In this document: one piece after another, positions 1 to 9,984 of the stretch | How the letters are laid out: each line of letters begins with the position of its first letter | Numbering within the stretch: the first letter of the stretch is position 1 | Source: Melieria omissa | Taxonomy: Eukaryota; Arthropoda; Insecta; Diptera; Ulidiidae | Direction of reading: 5' to 3' | Assembly: GCA_963971225.1 (NCBI GenBank) | Contig: OZ020270.1 | Coordinates: 74,664,432 to 74,728,431 of the forward strand | Length of the DNA: 64,000 nucleotides | Notes under the pieces: model-generated | Databases searched by the model: none | What the model saw: the letters and a program-made list of their open reading frames with translations, nothing else | Told to the model about the DNA's origin: nothing | Program-made: the position numbers and the translations under genes

Positions 1-1320
1 TGTTTTTTTTGGCTGCCGAGTAAGACTTTTTATAAAAGTATTAGTCCGATTTCGATAATTTTTCTTTTAAATTGTTCAGAAAACATACCGCTATGTTTTC
101 CCGTGAACGATTTTCAAATTTTTATTTTGTTCCGTTTTTATAGCGCCTAATAGGTCAAAAAACGAATATCAATTTTCTGATTTCAGATCACCCCATTGGC
201 CACAACTTTGCTTAAGCGGGACCATTGTTGTTTTAAAATCCATGTCACCAATGGCATTTCAAGGTCGCGGGAGTTTTTTTTTCCTCTTCAAAAATGAAAA
301 TTTTAAGTCAAAACATGTATTTCTAAAAATAAAAAAAAATTTAAATTGTATGCAGTAGATCTTTCGTAATTAATTCCCCAAATAACCGCTCAATTTCTTG
401 CCTGAAGAGTAGAGGACCCCCTTAACAGAGCCCTTAAATGCATTTAAGCGCTCGGTGGAAATAGGCAATTAGAACATGCGTATACGTAGCAGCAACTCTA
501 CAAAAACTAGCGGTGGGAAGTTACAGTAATAAACTATAACTATACTATAATATAACTATAACTATAAGTAATAAACAGTAAATAAATAAGTAAGTAAACT
601 GCAGTAGTTGTTTTCCTGAACACTGATTAGCAGTTAAGAATGGTCGACTACTTTTGAAAATCAGACGGCAGCGTAAACAAATCGATTGCACACCTTTCCG
701 AGGATTAATTTGCCCATCGCGAACATAAACAAAACATACACAAACAGCTGATTGATTTGAAAATTCTTGCTTACTTTACGGGGCAAAGTAAACAATTGGA
801 TTCTATTGCTGCTTGGTTCTTGAACGTTCAAGATATCAATAACAAATTTTTCAACCACTTTATCGATCCGATAACAACAATAGCAGTCTTCGTAATCAAA
901 CTCGAAGGGGTCGATTTTGGTTTTATATGTTTTTCGCCGTATCAGCGCACTGCCGTCGCACTATGGCTCGTTTTGCCATTTTTCATTGCAAAAATCATAA
1001 CTTCAGAACCAATAAAGATATTTGAAAAATTTAAAATGCATCTGAAAGTGTAATATCTAAGCTTTAAAATCTAAGCATAAAACAGGGTGCCACAGTAACA
1101 GGGGGCTTTAAGATTTACTAAAACTTCATACTAAAATGAAATGTTTTTTTGTTTGTATTAAAAAATGAATTTTTTATATATTTTTTCTAATAAATTAATA
1201 TAAGTTATTGATTCATACGTAATTTTTTACAACAAAAAAAAATTTTAAAAGTTAGATTTTTCCCAAATCGCTATTTACACTGGAAGGAATGTCTAATAAT
1301 GAAATCATTTCTAAGCTATA
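1..1320. other. AT-rich flank, no recognised gene
   Basis: No convincing gene. Two overlapping short open frames near 661-1053 on opposite strands have no recognisable domain and no conserved-looking start. Positions about 535-600 are a simple-sequence stretch built from TAACTA/TAAGTAAA units. The last five bases (1316-1320, CTATA) are the left copy of the target-site duplication of the BEL element that follows. Confidence 0.6.
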
Positions 1321-1694
1321 TGTTGGGAGTTGTCGGCACGATATCAGAAAGAAGGAAATCGAAATAGCATTAGAAAAAGTGCAATAAGTAGCCAAACGAT
1401 ATTATGGCTCGATACTCACGTGCGCGGTTCGGAAGCAACCACGAGTAAAAACGGTGAAGAAGAAAAAAACGCAACGGGTGATGGATTTTGCTGTGGGGTT
1501 TTATTGATGCTGCTGCCTCGCTGACGTCGGATGATCAAGTGAGTGCAGTAAAGAAAATGAGAAAAGGGCCGAGGCCTGGATTGCCGCGCAACAAGAGAGC
1601 GAAAGCTTTTGTTGCTAACGGCTTACAAAAAGTTCAGAGTTGTTACACTAAGTGCAGCTTTAGCGGAGACATTGAAAGAGATTTGGTCTAAACA
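1321..1694 (-). repeat. BEL 3' LTR
   Basis: 374-bp LTR matching 9275-9648. Its inner edge at 1694 is bordered by a G-rich run on the minus strand (complement of 1695-1706) that could serve as polypurine tract, although it is interrupted by pyrimidines. Confidence 0.93.
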
Positions 1695-1927
1695 TTGCCG
1701 CCACTCTTGCAGTGTCTCGCGCTGCAAAATTACGAAAAAAAACAAGAAATAATGATTTGTGGATGGAATACATTTCAGTTCAATTTCAAATTCATACATA
1801 TTAACTTAATAACTAGGCGTTGATAACCGATATAAGAGTTAATTCATTGAGCATTTCAAATTATAGATGTTTGATTGTAAATAATTTTCTGAAATCAGGA
1901 TCAATAAGGATCCATCTAAAAGGTTGG

Positions 1928-2689
1928 TTAACATGGGCCTGAAAGGACCCATCCGAAAATAGAATCCTGTGCCAGAGGTAGGCCAGGGTTACAAATGAAT
2001 CCAGCTCGGATGATCTTGTGGTAGATCTCTGAGCCAAGGATGAGCGAGACGGCGGTGGATCGATAAAAATAAGGATCCGCAAGGCGAAAATTCGAAAAAC
2101 GTTCCGCTACTCGCCCGTCAATGTCTTCCAGCGGAGTTTTAAAGGCGAGCGTTTGTTCGACCTTGGCATGCACGTCGATGCGCTGAGATGAATCATGACG
2201 CGAGACCAAGGTGACTCGGCAAAAGTGATGAAGATCAACCTTGGAAACTGGAAGATGCAGCTGGCGTACCATGGACGACGAGATGCGACTGGTGCAGCAA
2301 CAAGAATCTATAAGGATTCGAGCAGGATAGCTGGCGGTACGGACGCGTATGAAGACGGAGGCCGTCGGAAAAAGTACGGTGACGCGTTGAACGGAAGCAC
2401 TCGTAGCGAAAGGACGAGCTTCGCGTTGAATAATTAGACGTTCATTCGCATGGAGAAGCGTATTATGATGACGCTGACAATATTTGCAAACCATCTTGCT
2501 AGTGCAGTGTTTCGCTATGTGTGAATGTGCCAAACATCTAGAGCAATAACGATGCAACAATATGACCCGTAATCGCTTTTCGAAGTTCATCGAAAGGAAC
2601 TTTTTACAGAAGCGTAGAGGATGAGTGCGTTGGCATAATCTGCATCTTTTGTTGTTATCGAGAGGAGTCGATGAAACGTTATCACCCAT
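1928..2689 (-). CDS. BEL extra ORF: zinc knuckles plus degenerate protease
   Basis: 253-residue minus-strand ORF with a real ATG at 2689 (context CGCCATGGG), 48 bases after the pol stop and before the 3' LTR, the place env occupies in some LTR elements. It has no signal peptide or membrane span. Residues about 16-80 repeat the three-part Cys/His arrangement of this element's own gag (CRLC..., CSRCLAHSHIAKHC, CKYCQRHHNTLLH). Residues about 95-250 match its protease region and end at FGWVLSGPC, at the same point where the main polyprotein has FGWTLIGP before RT. The active site reads LIDSCCC: the Asp remains but the Gly of D-x-G is Cys, so proteolysis is unlikely. It looks like a duplicated or captured NC-protease module kept as a separate ORF. 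Confidence 0.85.
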   Translation of the reverse strand: MGDNVSSTPLDNNKRCRLCQRTHPLRFCKKFLSMNFEKRLRVILLHRYCSRCLAHSHIAKHCTSKMVCKYCQRHHNTLLHANERLIIQREARPFATSASVQRVTVLFPTASVFIRVRTASYPARILIDSCCCTSRISSSMVRQLHLPVSKVDLHHFCRVTLVSRHDSSQRIDVHAKVEQTLAFKTPLEDIDGRVAERFSNFRLADPYFYRSTAVSLILGSEIYHKIIRAGFICNPGLPLAQDSIFGWVLSGPC

Positions 2690-2716
2690 GGCGACCTATG
2701 ATTAGGATAACAAAAT
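2690..2716 (-). promoter_or_regulatory. Candidate splice acceptor before BEL extra ORF
   Basis: On the minus strand a T-rich run ends in CTAATCATAG with AG at 2697-2696, six bases before the ATG at 2689. A branch-like CTTAAC lies upstream. The arrangement would suit a spliced subgenomic mRNA like those used for env in other retroelements. No RNA evidence is available here. Confidence 0.4.
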
Positions 2717-2737
2717 TGTTAAGAAATGGTGGAAGGT

Positions 2738-5608
2738 CTAGTCAGATAAGACGATTAATTTCGTAATGGACCGCGTAATTATTCCTCGTTCGGTTTTAAT
2801 ATCGGCGACGCGGACGCGTTTATCGCTACCGGGATATACTCGAAGAATTCTTCCCAACCGCCACGCAGTAGGGGGAAGATTTTCTTGACTAACAACAACT
2901 AAATCGTCAACAGCAAGATCGCGCGATGGATATTTCCATTTGTATCGCCTATGCATTTCTTTAAGATACTCTTCTTTCCATCTTAAGGCGATCTGTTGTC
3001 CCAAAGCTTTCATTTTTTCCCATCTATTTCTCGCGCTTATATCAGAAATAATTGGCTCTGGGGGACCCAGAAGTGGAGACCCAATAAGGAAGTGACCCGG
3101 AGTCAAAGCAGATACATCCGCAGGGTTTTCTGACATAGGACTAATAGGTCGAGAATTTAAACACGCTTCAATACGAGATAAAACTGTTGATAATTCCTCG
3201 AAGGTGTATTTCTGAGGAAGAGCCATTTTACGAAAATGGAGTTTGAAACTTTTAACTCCCGCTTCCCATAAGCCACCCATATGAGGCGACCCAGCAGGAA
3301 TAAAATTCCATTCAACAGGCTGATGGGAAAAGTGATTGGAAAATGAATCACGAAACTGCTTTAGAAATGCTTCAAAATCCTTTTTGAAAGCTTTAGAAGC
3401 ACCAACAAAGTTAGTACCATTATCGGAGAAAATGGTTTTTGGGCAACCACGACGAGACACGAATCGAATAAAAGCAGCGAGAAAAGCAGGTGTCGAAAGA
3501 TCACTGACTGCCTCCAAATGGATTGCCTTTGTAGAGAAACAGACAAAAATACAAACATAACCTTTCGTTATAAGGCAGGCTCTACCTGTAAAGTTCTTTA
3601 TGTCAAAAGGACCTGCAAAGTCGACACCAGTAATGGAGAATACACGACTGAGAGTAGTCCGTTCGGGGGGTAAAGCAGCCATGATCTGAGAGGCTTTTCG
3701 TTTCTTATCCAACAGACAAGTTTTACATCGATGAATAGTAGATCTAATGAGATTTTTCGCCTTCGGAATCCAATATTCCTGACGAAGCAATCGGAGGAGA
3801 AGTGAGTTGCTACCGTGAATCGTGATTTTATGTAGAAAGGCAACTAAAAGTTTCGAAAACTGAGAACCATACGGAAGGATAATTGGGTGCTGTTCACTAA
3901 AAGAAAGAGTTGGTGCGTTAGCTAAGCGACCATTAATACGCATAACTTGTGCTTTATCCAAAAAGGGATTTCGAGTCAATAGGTTGCTCTTAGAATTAAG
4001 TGGGTTTTGATTTAGAAGACAACTATATTCAGTTTGAAAGTGCGTTTTCTGAGAGAGAATTGTCAAGAATTTTCTGGTGTTATGGAGTTCTGCATTAGAC
4101 AACACTATGGAAGTATAGCCCTTAGAATTTTCTGCAGGACGGTGAGTGCGATAGTAAAACCGAAGCATATATGAGACCACTCGAAGAGCTCTCGAAAATG
4201 ACGAAAATCTAGAGAGAATGTCTTCCTCAACATTTACGAGCAAGTTGTGTACTGCAATCTTTTTTGCTTCGATTGAAGTTTCAAGATGAGTAGGGCTAGA
4301 AGATGGCCACTCGGACCTATCCTTAACAAGCCAGGATGGGCCATGCCACCATAACGTATTCATACTTAAGTCCTGTGGAGTAAGACCGCGGCTACATAAA
4401 TCGGCAGGATTATCAGGTGAATCGACATGATACCAATTTTTAGCGTACGGTTTCTCCTGAATTTTGCTAACACGATTAGCAACGAAGGTAGTCCATGTAG
4501 ATGGTGTTTTTCGAAGCCATGACAAAACAATTGTTGAATCAGTCCAGCAGAATACATAGTTGACTTTAATATCAAGTTCGGGTAGGAGTGAATCGAGAAT
4601 ATCACATAGAAGTACTGCACCGCATAGTTCTAATCTTGGCAACGAAACAGTTTTGACTGGAGCTACTTTTGTTTTCGATGTAAGTAAGTGGGAGTAGAAA
4701 GTGGTAGATGAGTTACGGATACGTATGAAAATCGCCGCCCCGTATGCTTTCTCGGAAGCATCGGAGGAAGCATGAATTTGAACTTCATCTTGTAAAGAAT
4801 AGTTCACCCATCTCGGTAGCTTAATCATGTTTATATCCATATATCCAGCTAAAAACTGTTGCCATTTTTGTTCAATGGGTTTAGAAAGACAATCATCCCA
4901 GCCTATGTTCTCAAGCCAGACCAGTTGCATTAAATTTTTGGCAACAATAACTACAGGTGCAAGCCATCCGACCGGGTCAAACAATTTGGCAATCATGGAG
5001 AGAAGTTCCCTTTTGGTGTGCGAATCCTTTCGCTCAATAGCAGGAACCTTGAAATAGAAATTATCAGTACAAGCGTTCCAACGTACCCCTAAAGCCTTTG
5101 TAGAACTGGAATCTTCAAAGCTTAAGAAGTCTTCCTTTAATAGGTGCTCTTTCGGAAGGTCCACTAGAATTTCTTTGCGATTTGAAGTCCATTTTCTTAA
5201 GGAAAGTCCAGCACCATGTAACGTGTCAATAAGTTCATTCCGGGCCTTTATAGCAGAAGGCAAATCATGCGCACCGGCGAGAACGTCGTCAACATACATG
5301 GATCGTCGGAGAATATGTGCGGCAAGGGGAAAAGTGTCTTGAGAATCGGCTGCAAGTTGAAGGAGAGTGCGAATCGCCAGATATGGTGCGCAGTTGACGC
5401 CAAAGGTTACCGTTTGTAATTCGTAATCCGAGACTTCCACATCAGTAGAAGAGCGATGTAGAATGCGTTGGAATGGACGATGCCTTGGGTCGACAAGAAT
5501 TTGTCGATACATTTTCTGAATATCACTATTGAAAACAAATCGATAAAGTCTCCATCTTAGGAGAAGTAAAACTAAGTCAGACTGTAGCACCGGACCGACG
5601 TACAACAA
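2738..5608 (-). pseudogene. BEL pol: RT, RNase H, integrase (frame-broken)
   Basis: Minus-strand frame of about 956 residues that has lost its own start; it should continue from gag-protease. RT catalytic motif YVDD at about residues 105-108 (near 5290). RNase H follows with SDASEKAYGAA, LPRLELCG and WTDSTIV. The integrase has a His/Cys head (HGSN...CKTC) and a DDE core with GVDFAGPF, FSDNGTNF and the HMGGLWEAG glutamate. The C-terminal DUF5641-like part (RWKEEYLKEMHRRYKW) ends at a TAG at 2738. Compared with the other BEL fragment in this window (51545-51640), some 20-25 bases between the NASNKT block and the LYVGPVLQ block of RT are missing, which causes the frameshift. Confidence 0.9.
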
Positions 5609-8079
5609 GTTTTATTTGAAGCGTTAAAAACAACACGAAGTTTTGTTGTTAGACTTTCTGGTTTAATGACCGCATGATGCGGAAGATAACAATATGTGCC
5701 CAAACTCTGATTTGAAGGTGGGTCGACTAACTTCATATGCGATAACTGCAAGTATTCGTCAACTACCTGGTCATATATAACTTTGAATTCGGGTTTTTTA
5801 AGAAGCGAAGCTTCGTTCCGAAGGAACTGCCGTAAAGCACTATTACGAGAATCTCCCAAGCAAAGTTCGTTAGGATAACTAACTTTAAAAGGAAGAGAGA
5901 CAATGTATCTCCCATCTTCATCCCGCCGAGTAGTAGCCATGTAGTTGTCCTCACACCATTGATCAGCATCCGATAGAATCCTTTTCCTAGGGGGTTCTTC
6001 AATTTCCCAAAAGCGAGAAAGAATTTTGTCCAACCCCGAATCCGTTGAGATGTCCACCTTCGTTGTAAAACACCTGACTTCGGAATCCGGAATGGGGCCA
6101 ATAAGAGTCCATCCGAAAACGGTTTGCTGAGCTGTCAGACTTCCGAGTAGATTGCGATGAATTCCATGGAGCACCACCTGTGGGTACAAATCGGCGCCGA
6201 TAAGGACGTCTATGGCGGAAGTCCTCCAAAAGTCTCCGTCTGCCCAATTAAGGTTCGGTAGTTTATGACGTATTCCTGAATCGACTGTACAGGATGGCAA
6301 ATTTCCAGTGATTTGCGGAAGTACGAAAGCGAGGGCTTCGATTTTCACGTTTGGATCCGTAGGTGATCCGAGAACAAATGAGCTAAGTCGATTAGCGCTT
6401 GCAGAAAACGATTGATTAACCCCAGATATGCTGGCTTGTGTAGCAAACGTAGGCAAGTTAATCAATTTACGAAGGCGATCCGAAATGAAAGATGCTTCTG
6501 ATCCTGGATCAATTAAAGCCCTAGCAGAATAATTGGTATTTAAATGGCAAATGTAGATTTGCGCTGTACCTAAAAGTACACGTTGGTTTCGAGGAAACGC
6601 GAGATTCGGAGAATCACTATTCGAAGATGTTTTAGTAGTGGACTGTATTTTTTGATGGAAGCTATGATGCTCACTCGTTGGAGCTACGGAAGAAGTAGAA
6701 GGCTGATTGGAGCGAAGCCCCGAAGAAGCACTCGAAGGTTGAAATCTTGGCGCGGTGGAGCGTAACTCGGACGACGCAGCCACTCTAGAAGTAGTAGAAG
6801 TAATGTTAGTTGGACGTAATCCCGACTGAGTCTTCGTAGAAGAAGGTGATTCGCGATGTAACAACGTGTGATGACGTTGATGACATACGGAACAATTGTA
6901 GGCGCTTTTACAATCCTTTAATTGATGGCCTTTCGATAGGCAGTTTAAACAGCACTGAAAACGCTTAACACTGGAAAACCGATCGCAAACTTGCATGTTA
7001 AGAAAACGTTTACAATTGCGCAATATGTGTGGTTGCTTGCAAAGAGCACAGCTTGAATCAACCACATTCGCGTGAAAAGTATGTGTAAGTCGTTTAGAAC
7101 CGCTAACCTCGCTAGATGCCGGTCTGTTCGAATTTGATTTGTTGGAAGTAGAAGTCTTTAACTCATCGACGCATTCGAGAGTTCGGTATCGCGTAGTAAG
7201 AAACTCGTCAAGTTCGCACCACTTTGGTAAAGCCGATTTGTCTTTAACACCTGACTCCCAAAAAGCAATAGTGCGTTGAGGTAAACGCTGCATGCACATA
7301 TACACAATGATTGGATCCCAATCGGAAGTATTAACGTCGTATAATTTCAGCGAATTCAAACAATTATTAATGCCGCGTTGCAAACTCTTAAGCCCAGAAC
7401 CAGTTTCAGAAGAAAGAGCTGGTAAGTCAAAAAGAAGTTTAATTTGAGCATTAACTAAAATTCGTTTATTATTAAAGGCTTGGTTTAAATTAGTCCAAGC
7501 GAGTTCGAAACCTTCATTGGTGAGAGGGGACTTTCGAACTATTTCTCTTGCTTCTCCGCTCGTTTTCTGAATGAGGTGATACAATTTTTCGACATTACTC
7601 AAACGACTGTTTCTTATGTATATGGCCGTAAATAAATCGCGGAAAGTTGGCCAAGACGTATAGTCACCTTTAAAAATTTCAGTATCGCAAGGCGGAAGTG
7701 CGATATTAGTGGATGAAATAGGCTCTGCGAAGGCAGAACCATCAAGAGTAGAAGTATGGCGAAGACCGGATGAAGCGATGTCGAAATCATGAATTCTCTC
7801 ATTAATCTGCGCTAAGCATGAAACATATGTCCGATAGGTGCTAGTGTATTTCGCATCAACGACAGCAATATCATCTGCAGCACTTCTTTTAGTTTGAGAT
7901 TCAAATTGAAGTAGACACTTTTCATACTGTGCCTTTACGGTAGCCCACAACTCCTTTAGCTCGGAGCTTTGAATTTCCAAAGAAAATTTAGTATGACTAT
8001 TAGAGGGAGTTTCCGTAAAGGCAATCTCAAATTTGAAAACGCGATCAGAAGCACGGGTGAAATCGTCAAGTTTGGACAT
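5572..8079 (-). CDS. BEL gag-protease and start of reverse transcriptase
   Basis: Open frame on the minus strand. I choose the ATG at 8079 (MSKLDDFTRASD); the frame is open slightly upstream without another ATG. The N-terminal half is BEL gag, including the FKGDYTSWPTFRDLF block typical of DUF1759. Three Cys/His knuckles follow (about 6870-7065; CALC..., CLNCLSKGHQLKDC, CSVCHQRHHTLLH). The aspartic protease-like domain has LIDPGSE around 6498-6520, with Pro instead of Ser/Thr in the D-x-G site. The frame then enters the RT palm and stops at 5572, where the RT frame continues in another register. The 36-base overlap with the next frame lies inside RT, not at a domain border, so it is a lesion, not programmed frameshifting. 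Confidence 0.88.
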   Translation of the reverse strand: MSKLDDFTRASDRVFKFEIAFTETPSNSHTKFSLEIQSSELKELWATVKAQYEKCLLQFESQTKRSAADDIAVVDAKYTSTYRTYVSCLAQINERIHDFDIASSGLRHTSTLDGSAFAEPISSTNIALPPCDTEIFKGDYTSWPTFRDLFTAIYIRNSRLSNVEKLYHLIQKTSGEAREIVRKSPLTNEGFELAWTNLNQAFNNKRILVNAQIKLLFDLPALSSETGSGLKSLQRGINNCLNSLKLYDVNTSDWDPIIVYMCMQRLPQRTIAFWESGVKDKSALPKWCELDEFLTTRYRTLECVDELKTSTSNKSNSNRPASSEVSGSKRLTHTFHANVVDSSCALCKQPHILRNCKRFLNMQVCDRFSSVKRFQCCLNCLSKGHQLKDCKSAYNCSVCHQRHHTLLHRESPSSTKTQSGLRPTNITSTTSRVAASSELRSTAPRFQPSSASSGLRSNQPSTSSVAPTSEHHSFHQKIQSTTKTSSNSDSPNLAFPRNQRVLLGTAQIYICHLNTNYSARALIDPGSEASFISDRLRKLINLPTFATQASISGVNQSFSASANRLSSFVLGSPTDPNVKIEALAFVLPQITGNLPSCTVDSGIRHKLPNLNWADGDFWRTSAIDVLIGADLYPQVVLHGIHRNLLGSLTAQQTVFGWTLIGPIPDSEVRCFTTKVDISTDSGLDKILSRFWEIEEPPRKRILSDADQWCEDNYMATTRRDEDGRYIVSLPFKVSYPNELCLGDSRNSALRQFLRNEASLLKKPEFKVIYDQVVDEYLQLSHMKLVDPPSNQSLGTYCYLPHHAVIKPESLTTKLRVVFNASNKTCCTSVRCYSLT

Positions 8080-9125
8080 TTCGATTTGAATAGAAGAAAT
8101 CAAAAAGCAAAAAGGTAAAATCGAAGTAGCCCAAACTTTTTCACCTTAGCGCAACAAAGGTGAAATGCGAAAGAGAGAAGTAAAAAATGTGCGACACGAG
8201 ATATAAAAATGAAAACAATAGAAAATTAACTCAACGCTTGCTTTATTATGGATTGTTACAAGATTTCGCTTATGCACTTCAAAAGTATAAATGCAGTTAA
8301 TCGGTATCACAAGTAATTTGCGTTACGCAAAGAATTGAATTTAAAAAATTTATAGTTTTGTGTGTCACCTCGTACTTCAATAGAAGGTGCACAATGCAGA
8401 AACGAATGCCGAAATGCCAAACAAAAATGTATTCGCGCAAGGCCTACTTGTGCCTTTACTTTCGTATGTACGTACCAGCAATTGTTATTGCTTGGCAGCT
8501 ATGTACATATGCACTAGTGGTTGTTGTTGCACTACGGATGTGCACGTACAAGAGAAATAGAGAAGAAAAGCAAAGTCGCGACAACGTAGCACTGAGTTTA
8601 CCGAATACAGGGTCGCGTGATATGCGCGATGCTAAAAGGTATTTTATATGAAAGGCAGTTTGAATCCGTTAAACGATATGTAAATGTATGAATATATATA
8701 TAACCGTGTATATATATAACTAGCTGGTTCGTTAACGGAACCCGAGAGAACTAAAAATATGTAATTAATTTTGCGCCAAGTTTAGTCAAAAACGTTGTTG
8801 TTATTTTCTTATGTATTTTCGACACATAAGAAAAGCGTTTTGTTTTTTTTGTTTTTACACTCGCGATTTTGGGTTTTGTTTGTTAGAAAAATTATGTAAA
8901 CACGCGAACCTTACAGCAGGTACAACAAAACACACTATATGCTCAATAAATCAACTTTTGTAATATGCAAATATCGGTTCAACGCACCTGTGATAGCTTG
9001 TAATAGAGATGAGGATGATGAAAAACCCGTGCACAATATGGTGGTTGATGATCGCGAGAAGATGTTAAGTCCCACCAGAAGATATTGAGGGAGAACGCAG
9101 GAGTGTAGGCAGCAGTGTATGGACG
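8080..9125 (-). other. BEL untranslated leader
   Basis: About 1 kb between the primer site/repeat array and the gag start at 8079. It is AT-rich, with a TATATA-rich stretch at 8690-8725. No protein is recognised. It would hold the packaging signal and any splice donor used for the downstream ORF. One GTAAGG-like donor lies on the minus strand near 8909-8914, but this is only a candidate. Confidence 0.5.
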
Positions 9126-9250
9126 AGAAATCCGGAGTGCGCGGACGAAGATCCGGAATGCGTGGACAAAGATCCGGAGTGCGTGGACGAATATCCGAAG
9201 TGCGTGGACAAAATCCCAAGTGCGTGGACGAAGATCCGGAATGCGCGTAT
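9126..9250. repeat. Tandem ~21-bp repeats in BEL leader
   Basis: About six imperfect units of roughly 21 bp related to GATCCGGAGTGCGTGGACGAA lie directly inside the primer-binding site. The ATCCGG core of the units also occurs in the primer site itself (9254-9259), so the array may have grown from it. Open frames through the array encode PRTPDLR-like repeats in several frames and are not credible proteins. Confidence 0.8.
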
Positions 9251-9254
9251 GATA

Positions 9255-9271
9255 TCCGGCTCGAAGGACCA
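9255..9271 (-). promoter_or_regulatory. Primer-binding site, tRNA-Tyr type
   Basis: The minus strand reads TGGTCCTTCGAGCCGGA three bases inside the 5' LTR. This is complementary to the 3' end of eukaryotic tRNA-Tyr (acceptor strand TCGAAGG, discriminator A, CCA, T-stem CCGGC), as I recall that tRNA. The position and the initial TGG are exactly as expected for first-strand priming. Confidence 0.8.
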
Positions 9272-9274
9272 GAA

Positions 9275-9648
9275 TGTTGGGAGTTGTCGGCACGATATCA
9301 GAAAGAAGGAAATCGAAATAGCATTAGAAAAAGTGCAATAAGTAGCCAAACGATATTATGGCTCGATACTCACGTGCGCGGTTCGGAAGCAACCACGAGT
9401 AAAAACGGTGAAGAAGAAAAAAACGCAACGGGTGATGGATTTTGCTGTGGGGTTTTATTGATGCTGCTGCCTCGCTGACGTCGGATGATCAAGTGAGTGC
9501 AGTAAAGAAAATGAGAAAAGGGCCGAGGCCTGGATTGCCGCGCAACAAGAGAGCGAAAGCTTTTGTTGCTAACGGCTTACAAAAAGTTCAGAGTTGTTAC
9601 ACTAAGTGCAGCTTTAGCGGAGACATTGAAAGAGATTTGGTCTAAACA
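9275..9648 (-). repeat. BEL 5' LTR
   Basis: 374-bp LTR, TG...CA termini on both strands, matching 1321-1694 at every base I compared. As the upstream LTR in the sense direction it should hold the promoter. I could not assign a TATA box or initiator with confidence. Short open frames seen inside it are repeated in the other LTR and are not genes. Confidence 0.93.
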
Positions 9649-9689
9649 CTATAAGTATCTGTAAGTTCTTTTTATGATCTTACAGATCT

Positions 9690-9941
9690 CATAGATGAAA
9701 TAACTGGATCAGAGGAGACTGCTCATATGTTGAAAAGGTCTTCATTTTGTCTAGCTCGTGATATTTTGCAAGTGTTCATACATCTATACCTTTTGTAGTC
9801 CTTATTTTTACATTCTTGAACTTCTTCAGACAATTCCCCTATTGGTAAGCACTGGTATTCTATTAAATCCTTTCCATGTGCTAAAATTGTATGTACCGTA
9901 GGAGTAAGTTTCTTCTCTGAATTATTCAATCGAGGCTGCAA
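9690..9941 (-). pseudogene. Decayed unknown coding remnant
   Basis: A 72-residue minus-strand frame (HGKDLIEYQCLPIGELSEEV... CKNKDYKRYR) reads through a single stop at about 9723 into AVSSDPVISS. The pattern LPIGxLSEEaQExxNKDxxxYR...SSDPxIS is familiar to me from repeat-associated insect proteins, but I cannot name the family. It lies against the right target duplication of the BEL element, so BEL may have landed in this older repeat. Function unknown. Confidence 0.3.
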
Positions 9942-9984
9942 TCGAAACTGCTAAGTTTCAGAAAAGAAATAGACTGCGCTTGAA

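Larger units (their letters stand above)
1321..9648 (-). mobile_element. Complete BEL/Pao LTR retrotransposon
   Basis: Two direct repeats of 374 bp (1321-1694 and 9275-9648) that I read as identical begin TGTTGGGAG and end CTAAACA. They are flanked outside by the same five bases, CTATA (1316-1320 and 9649-9653), the 5-bp duplication expected of BEL/Pao integration. All coding is on the minus strand, so the right repeat is the 5' LTR. Order in the sense direction: 5' LTR, tRNA-Tyr primer site, leader of about 1.2 kb, gag-protease-RT start, frameshift, RT-RNase H-integrase, an extra zinc-knuckle/protease ORF, 3' LTR. Identical LTRs imply a recent insertion, yet the RT reading frame is broken, so this copy probably cannot move alone unless the break is a sequencing error. 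Confidence 0.95.

Noticed and set aside
757..1053. 98-codon plus-strand ORF
   Set aside because: No recognisable domain, opposed by an overlapping ORF on the other strand, and no supporting context.
5572..5608. Programmed frameshift between BEL gag and pol
   Set aside because: The overlap is inside the RT palm and comes with missing residues; a programmed site would lie between domains with RT intact.
8358..8651. 97-codon plus-strand ORF in BEL leader
   Set aside because: Antisense to the element, no domain, within an untranslated leader.
9119..9478. 119-codon ORF over the BEL leader repeats and LTR
   Set aside because: Runs through the primer site, tandem repeats and LTR start; opposite to the element's coding strand.
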